A stretch of 64,000 nt of DNA, taken from CAWEDP01 sp963807925. GTDB taxonomy: Bacteria > Acidobacteriota > Vicinamibacteria > Vicinamibacterales > CAVVIG01. The notes beneath the pieces were generated by a model that ran no database searches, was not told where the DNA came from, and saw only the letters and a program-made list of their open reading frames with translations. The stretch lies in contig CAWEDP010000002.1 of NCBI GenBank assembly GCA_963807925.1, positions 1,116,001-1,180,000 on the forward strand. The letters are read 5' to 3'. The position numbers and the translations under genes were made by a program. This document shows positions 60,991 through 64,000 of this stretch, piece by piece; within the stretch, counting starts at the first letter, position 1; each line of letters opens with the position of its first letter.

Positions 60991-62661
60991 TCAGGCGCGC
61001 TCGTCGCTGGGCAGCGTCACGCTCACCGTGGTGCCCGCGCCGGCCCGGCTGGAAATCTTCAGGCGCCCGCGATGATCCTCGACGATGCGCTTCACGATCG
61101 CGAGGCCGAGGCCGCTCCCATTGGCGCCGACGTCGCGCCCGCGGAAGAACTTGCGCGTCACCTGATCGACTTCGTCCTGCGGGATGCCCCGGCCGCGGTC
61201 GGCGACCCTCAACACGACCCCGCCGTCGCCCCGGCAGGCGCTGATGTGGAGCGACCGTTCGCCTGGCGAATACCGGATGGCATTGTCCACCAGGTTGTCC
61301 AGCATCAGCCCGACCGCGATGCGATCGCCCAGGACCGGCGGGAGGTCGGCCGGAATGTCGACGCGCGTTTCAAAGCCGGCCGCCTTCATCTGAGACTGGA
61401 AGCCCGCGAGGGTCCGCTCGACGACCCCCTCGAGCGCCAGCGGCTCGAACCAGTACACCTCCGCCACATCGGTGATCCGCGACAGCGCCAGCAGGTTGTC
61501 GATGAGGCGCGTCAGCCGTTTGGCCTCCTGCACGACGAGCTCCGCGTACTCGCGCTGCCCTTCCTTCGAGGCGATCCGTCCCGACACGAGCGTGTCGCCC
61601 AGCGCACGAATGGTGGCAATCGGCGTCTTGAGCTCGTGCGTCACCGTCGACACGAATTCCGAGCGGAGCTCCACCAGGCGATCGCGCGCCCCGATCGCGC
61701 GCGCGGTCATCATCACGCCCAGCGCCAGCGAGCAGACGGCGACCGCGGCAATGACCAGCGTTCGATCGGCGCCGCGGACTGCTGCGGCAAGCGCCGGATC
61801 GTCGGCACCCCCGACCTGCACCGTCCATTGCTGCCGCCCCAGGTCCTTGGGTTGCGCGACGGCCAGCAGGAGCGGATCGAAGAACGTCACCGGGAACGGC
61901 CGCGTCGCCTGCCCTTCCCACGCGCCCGGCTGTGTCGACGCCACGCGAACGCCCGTCTCGTCGACGACGGCCAGCGCGAGTCCGCTGGTCGTCCCGCCGG
62001 TGCGAGCGACCTGGCTGGTCAGCTCCTGAAAATAGTGCTGGCGGGCCCACGCCATGTTGACCATGAAGCCGAACATCCCGTCGGGATGATCGCGGAACGC
62101 GCCGAGGTAGCGGAGGTGGACGACGATCTGGTATTCGGCTTCGTCGGTGGAGAGTCCGAAGACGGCGAATCGCCGGCCGCCCGTCGCGTCGCGTTCGACG
62201 CGCTCGACGATCGCGGAGGCGAGGCGGGGCTCCTTGAGGACGGTGACCGGGAATTGATTCGACACCGGCGCCGACCGGGACCACGGCGGCGGGCGATCCG
62301 ACCGCGTGAAGAACAGCAGCGAGTCGTCGCCGAGGGTCCCCCGCGTCGCGAAGAACGCCTCCGGGTAGGGATAGCGCGCGAACGCGCTGGCAACGACGCT
62401 GGTGAGATCGTAAGGCGCTTCCTGCGGCGAGCGATCCCACTCCGACGAGGGGAGCACCGAGCGCTGGACGGCCTGCATGTCGCGCGTCAGCGCCATCACG
62501 AGCAGGTCGGCCGTCTGCGTGGCCCGCTGCTCGGCGAGCAGCGCCGAGCTGCGCTGCCACTGACGCGTGGCGCCGTAGCCGTACCACGTCAGCAGACAGG
62601 CCGACGCGCACAGGCCGGCCGCGAGCCACGTGACGCCGCGCCCCCTGGTCAGCTTCGGCAC
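60991..62661 (-). CDS. Sensor histidine kinase with large periplasmic domain
   Basis: A 556-residue kinase. Transmembrane helices at about 10-28 and 301-320 flank a periplasmic sensor of about 270 residues. The HisKA box has H342 in STVTHELKTPIA, the N box is LVDNAIRYSPG, G1 is ADRGRGIP and G2 is GSGLGLAIVK. It phosphorylates the downstream OmpR-type regulator. The GTG start follows the TAXI stop by one base, so kinase and binding protein are tightly co-translated, which suggests the lipoprotein presents ligand to the sensor domain. Confidence 0.93.
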   Translation of the reverse strand: MPKLTRGRGVTWLAAGLCASACLLTWYGYGATRQWQRSSALLAEQRATQTADLLVMALTRDMQAVQRSVLPSSEWDRSPQEAPYDLTSVVASAFARYPYPEAFFATRGTLGDDSLLFFTRSDRPPPWSRSAPVSNQFPVTVLKEPRLASAIVERVERDATGGRRFAVFGLSTDEAEYQIVVHLRYLGAFRDHPDGMFGFMVNMAWARQHYFQELTSQVARTGGTTSGLALAVVDETGVRVASTQPGAWEGQATRPFPVTFFDPLLLAVAQPKDLGRQQWTVQVGGADDPALAAAVRGADRTLVIAAVAVCSLALGVMMTARAIGARDRLVELRSEFVSTVTHELKTPIATIRALGDTLVSGRIASKEGQREYAELVVQEAKRLTRLIDNLLALSRITDVAEVYWFEPLALEGVVERTLAGFQSQMKAAGFETRVDIPADLPPVLGDRIAVGLMLDNLVDNAIRYSPGERSLHISACRGDGGVVLRVADRGRGIPQDEVDQVTRKFFRGRDVGANGSGLGLAIVKRIVEDHRGRLKISSRAGAGTTVSVTLPSDERA

Positions 62662-62662
62662 G

Positions 62663-63646
62663 TCACCGTCTCAGCTCCCGCTCGCGATAATATCGCGCCG
62701 CGCCCTCGTGCAGCGGAATCGGCGCGGCCGGCGCCTGCTCGACATCCATCAGCCGCAGCGACCGCTGGGAGACCGCCAGGGTCTGAAGCGCGTCGAAGAA
62801 GAGCCTGGTCAGGTCGTACACCAGCGCCTCGTCGAGATCGCGCCGGCACACCAGGACGCTGTCGACGCCGACCGTGCGAATCGAGTCGTGCACGCCCGGG
62901 TACGAGCCCGCGGGGATGGTGGTGGCCCTGAAGAAGGGATAGGTGCGGCGGAGGCGCTCGATCGGCGGCCCGACCAGCGGGATCAATCGGCCGCCCGCGC
63001 GCGTCACGGTGCGAATCGCTTCCGCCGGGTAGATCGCGTCGTCGAACATCGCATCGAGCGTGCCGTCGACCATGTGGCGCGCGGCGACGTCGAACGGCAG
63101 CCGCTCGGCGCGGATGTCGGATTTCGAGATCCCGAGCGCGCGCAACACGAGCTCGGCGGTCAGCGCCGTGCCGCTGCCCTCGGGGCCGATGCCGACCGAG
63201 TGTCCCCGAATCTCGCGCGCCTCGGTGATGTTGGTCCCCTGGCGCACCGCCAGGTGAACCGCCGGGAGCTGCAGGACCGCCATCGCGCGCACCCAATCGT
63301 AGGGCGGGCCGGCGGGGGTCAGGCCGCCGACAAACGCCGTGTAGGTCACGTCGGCGAACACAAACCCGAGGTCCGCGTCGCCGCGCTGGATCGCCTCGAC
63401 GTTGGCGACCGCCCCGGGGCTGGGCTCGATCGTGACCGTCACCTCGGGGAGCGCGCGCTGGTAGAACTCGGCGAGACCTTCGGCGAGCGGCCGCAGCCCT
63501 CCGCCGGGCGTGCCGGTGATGACGCGGATGACCGTCCTGGGCGGCGGCGGCGGCGCCTCGCGCCGGCCACACGAGGACGCAACGGCGGCGCCCGCCGCCA
63601 CCATCAGGAGCAGGGGGGCGCCACGGCGGCGAGGACGCGGGGGCAT
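62663..63646 (-). CDS. TAXI-family TRAP-type solute-binding lipoprotein (orphan, sensor-linked)
   Basis: A 327-residue lipoprotein. The lipobox VASSC gives lipidated Cys26, then a Pro-rich stretch and the binding protein proper: VITGTPGGGLRPLAEGLAE, DLGFVFADVTYTAF, GHSVGIGPEGSGTALTAEL and FDDAIYPAEAIR. These are hallmarks of TAXI proteins, which in TRAP transporters bind small carboxylates such as glutamate or 2-oxoglutarate. No dctQM-type permease genes are present here. The ATG at 63646 lies about 28 bases after a -10-like TATAGT (63679 to 63674). A role as ligand sensor for the kinase is inference from the operon. Confidence 0.88.
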   Translation of the reverse strand: MPPRPRRRGAPLLLMVAAGAAVASSCGRREAPPPPPRTVIRVITGTPGGGLRPLAEGLAEFYQRALPEVTVTIEPSPGAVANVEAIQRGDADLGFVFADVTYTAFVGGLTPAGPPYDWVRAMAVLQLPAVHLAVRQGTNITEAREIRGHSVGIGPEGSGTALTAELVLRALGISKSDIRAERLPFDVAARHMVDGTLDAMFDDAIYPAEAIRTVTRAGGRLIPLVGPPIERLRRTYPFFRATTIPAGSYPGVHDSIRTVGVDSVLVCRRDLDEALVYDLTRLFFDALQTLAVSQRSLRLMDVEQAPAAPIPLHEGAARYYRERELRR

Positions 63647-63715
63647 GGGTCGTCCGACGCGGTCAATGCCGCGACTATACGCGAACCGGCGCGGCAAACG
63701 CGAGGCACTCCGACG

Positions 63716-63760
63716 CTGAGACAAGTTGCGACATTTCGCGGCGCGGCTCCGCCCTATACT
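63716..63760 (+). promoter_or_regulatory. Island promoter element, site F (plus strand, upstream of the Tat-protein gene)
   Basis: On the plus strand the box CTGAGACAAGTTGCGACA (63716-63733) is followed after exactly 21 bp by TATACT (63755-63760). Its first half-site has one mismatch (GAGACA for GCGACA). It lies in the divergent region between the TAXI operon and the rightmost gene, so it may also bring the regulator near its own operon's promoter. An inverted GTCGCA/TGCGAC pair occurs further into the leader at 63851-63868. Confidence 0.7.
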
Positions 63761-63898
63761 GCCGTCGCCAGTCGTGGGGCTGATGAGCTGTACGACGCGC
63801 ACGATGATCGCCACCGCAGTGCTCGAGCGCTTCGCCCGGCGCCGTGGAGCGTCGCAAGAGACTGCGACTCGCGAGTGTCAGCCGACGGAGAGACCCTG

Positions 63899-64000
63899 AT
63901 GGACCGAAGAGACGGAGAAATCAGCCGGCGCACGTTTTTCGATCGCGCGGGGAAGCTCGCGGTCGGCGGCCTGGCGGTGACGGTGCTCGACGGCGTTGCC
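63899..64000 (+). CDS. Tat-exported protein, N-terminal fragment
   Basis: Only 34 codons are inside the window. The peptide MDRRDGEISRRTFFDRAGKL then AVGGLAVTVLDG has a twin-arginine signal (SRRTFF), so the product is exported folded, probably with a cofactor or as an enzyme such as a dienelactone-hydrolase-like protein; the family cannot be fixed from this fragment. The ATG at 63899 has GGAGAG seven bases upstream. An in-frame ATG at 63785 would add 38 residues with no signal-like character. It is under the site F promoter element, with a leader of about 130 bases. Confidence 0.6.
   Translation, partial: MDRRDGEISRRTFFDRAGKLAVGGLAVTVLDGVA

Overview
This is a high-GC chromosomal window, most likely from an Acidobacteriota bacterium of the Vicinamibacteria/Luteitalea type. 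Three things point that way, all inferred from gene content rather than from a marker gene: a TIGR03435-type soil-associated protein, three TonB-dependent receptors with an N-terminal carboxypeptidase-regulatory-like domain, and abundant DUF4440, NIPSNAP, Gfo/Idh and sulfite-oxidase-family genes. No insertion sequence, phage gene or CRISPR array was seen.

Positions 1-26000 are mostly housekeeping and envelope genes: the end of tsaB, then mutS, a peptide-binding lipoprotein, and a large outer-membrane protein with a HExxH metalloprotease-like head. A TPR protein, a two-gene ABC exporter, a tRNA-Arg(CCT) and several small proteins follow. Next come an acyP-apt operon, a GT39 glycosyltransferase, a single-domain response regulator, a TamB-like protein, a heavy-metal P-type ATPase carrying YHS domains at both ends, and a beta-propeller / molybdopterin oxidoreductase / metallo-beta-lactamase-fold cluster.

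Positions 26000-38100 hold a dihydroorotate-dehydrogenase-like enzyme and a TolC / adaptor / RND efflux operon whose RND gene carries a one-base frameshift. They also hold a diadenylate cyclase fused to a YbbR domain, a VOC protein and an RhlE helicase.

Positions 38100-64000 look like one co-regulated accessory or catabolic island. It contains three TonB receptor genes, the first leading a run with NIPSNAP and tandem-DUF4440 proteins, and a SoxC-like molybdoenzyme operon with a cytochrome c and a G8/beta-helix protein. It also contains Gfo/Idh, MFS, quinone-oxidoreductase and alpha/beta-hydrolase genes, an M29/NicX-like protein and the start of a Tat-exported protein. At its right end sits an operon for a TAXI-family solute-binding lipoprotein, a sensor histidine kinase and an OmpR-family response regulator, with no TRAP permease genes nearby.

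The most striking observation is a repeated promoter element found only in this island. It is a direct repeat (consensus YTGCGACAANYTGCGACA, half-sites 10 bp apart) followed after exactly 21 bp (22 in one case) by a -10-like hexamer, usually TATACT. It occurs six times, each in an intergenic region: ahead of all three TonB receptor genes, the SoxC operon, the MFS operon and the Tat-protein gene. I propose that the TAXI/kinase/regulator operon senses a small ligand and activates these six promoters. The motif and spacing are read directly from the sequence; the regulator assignment and the ligand are inference.
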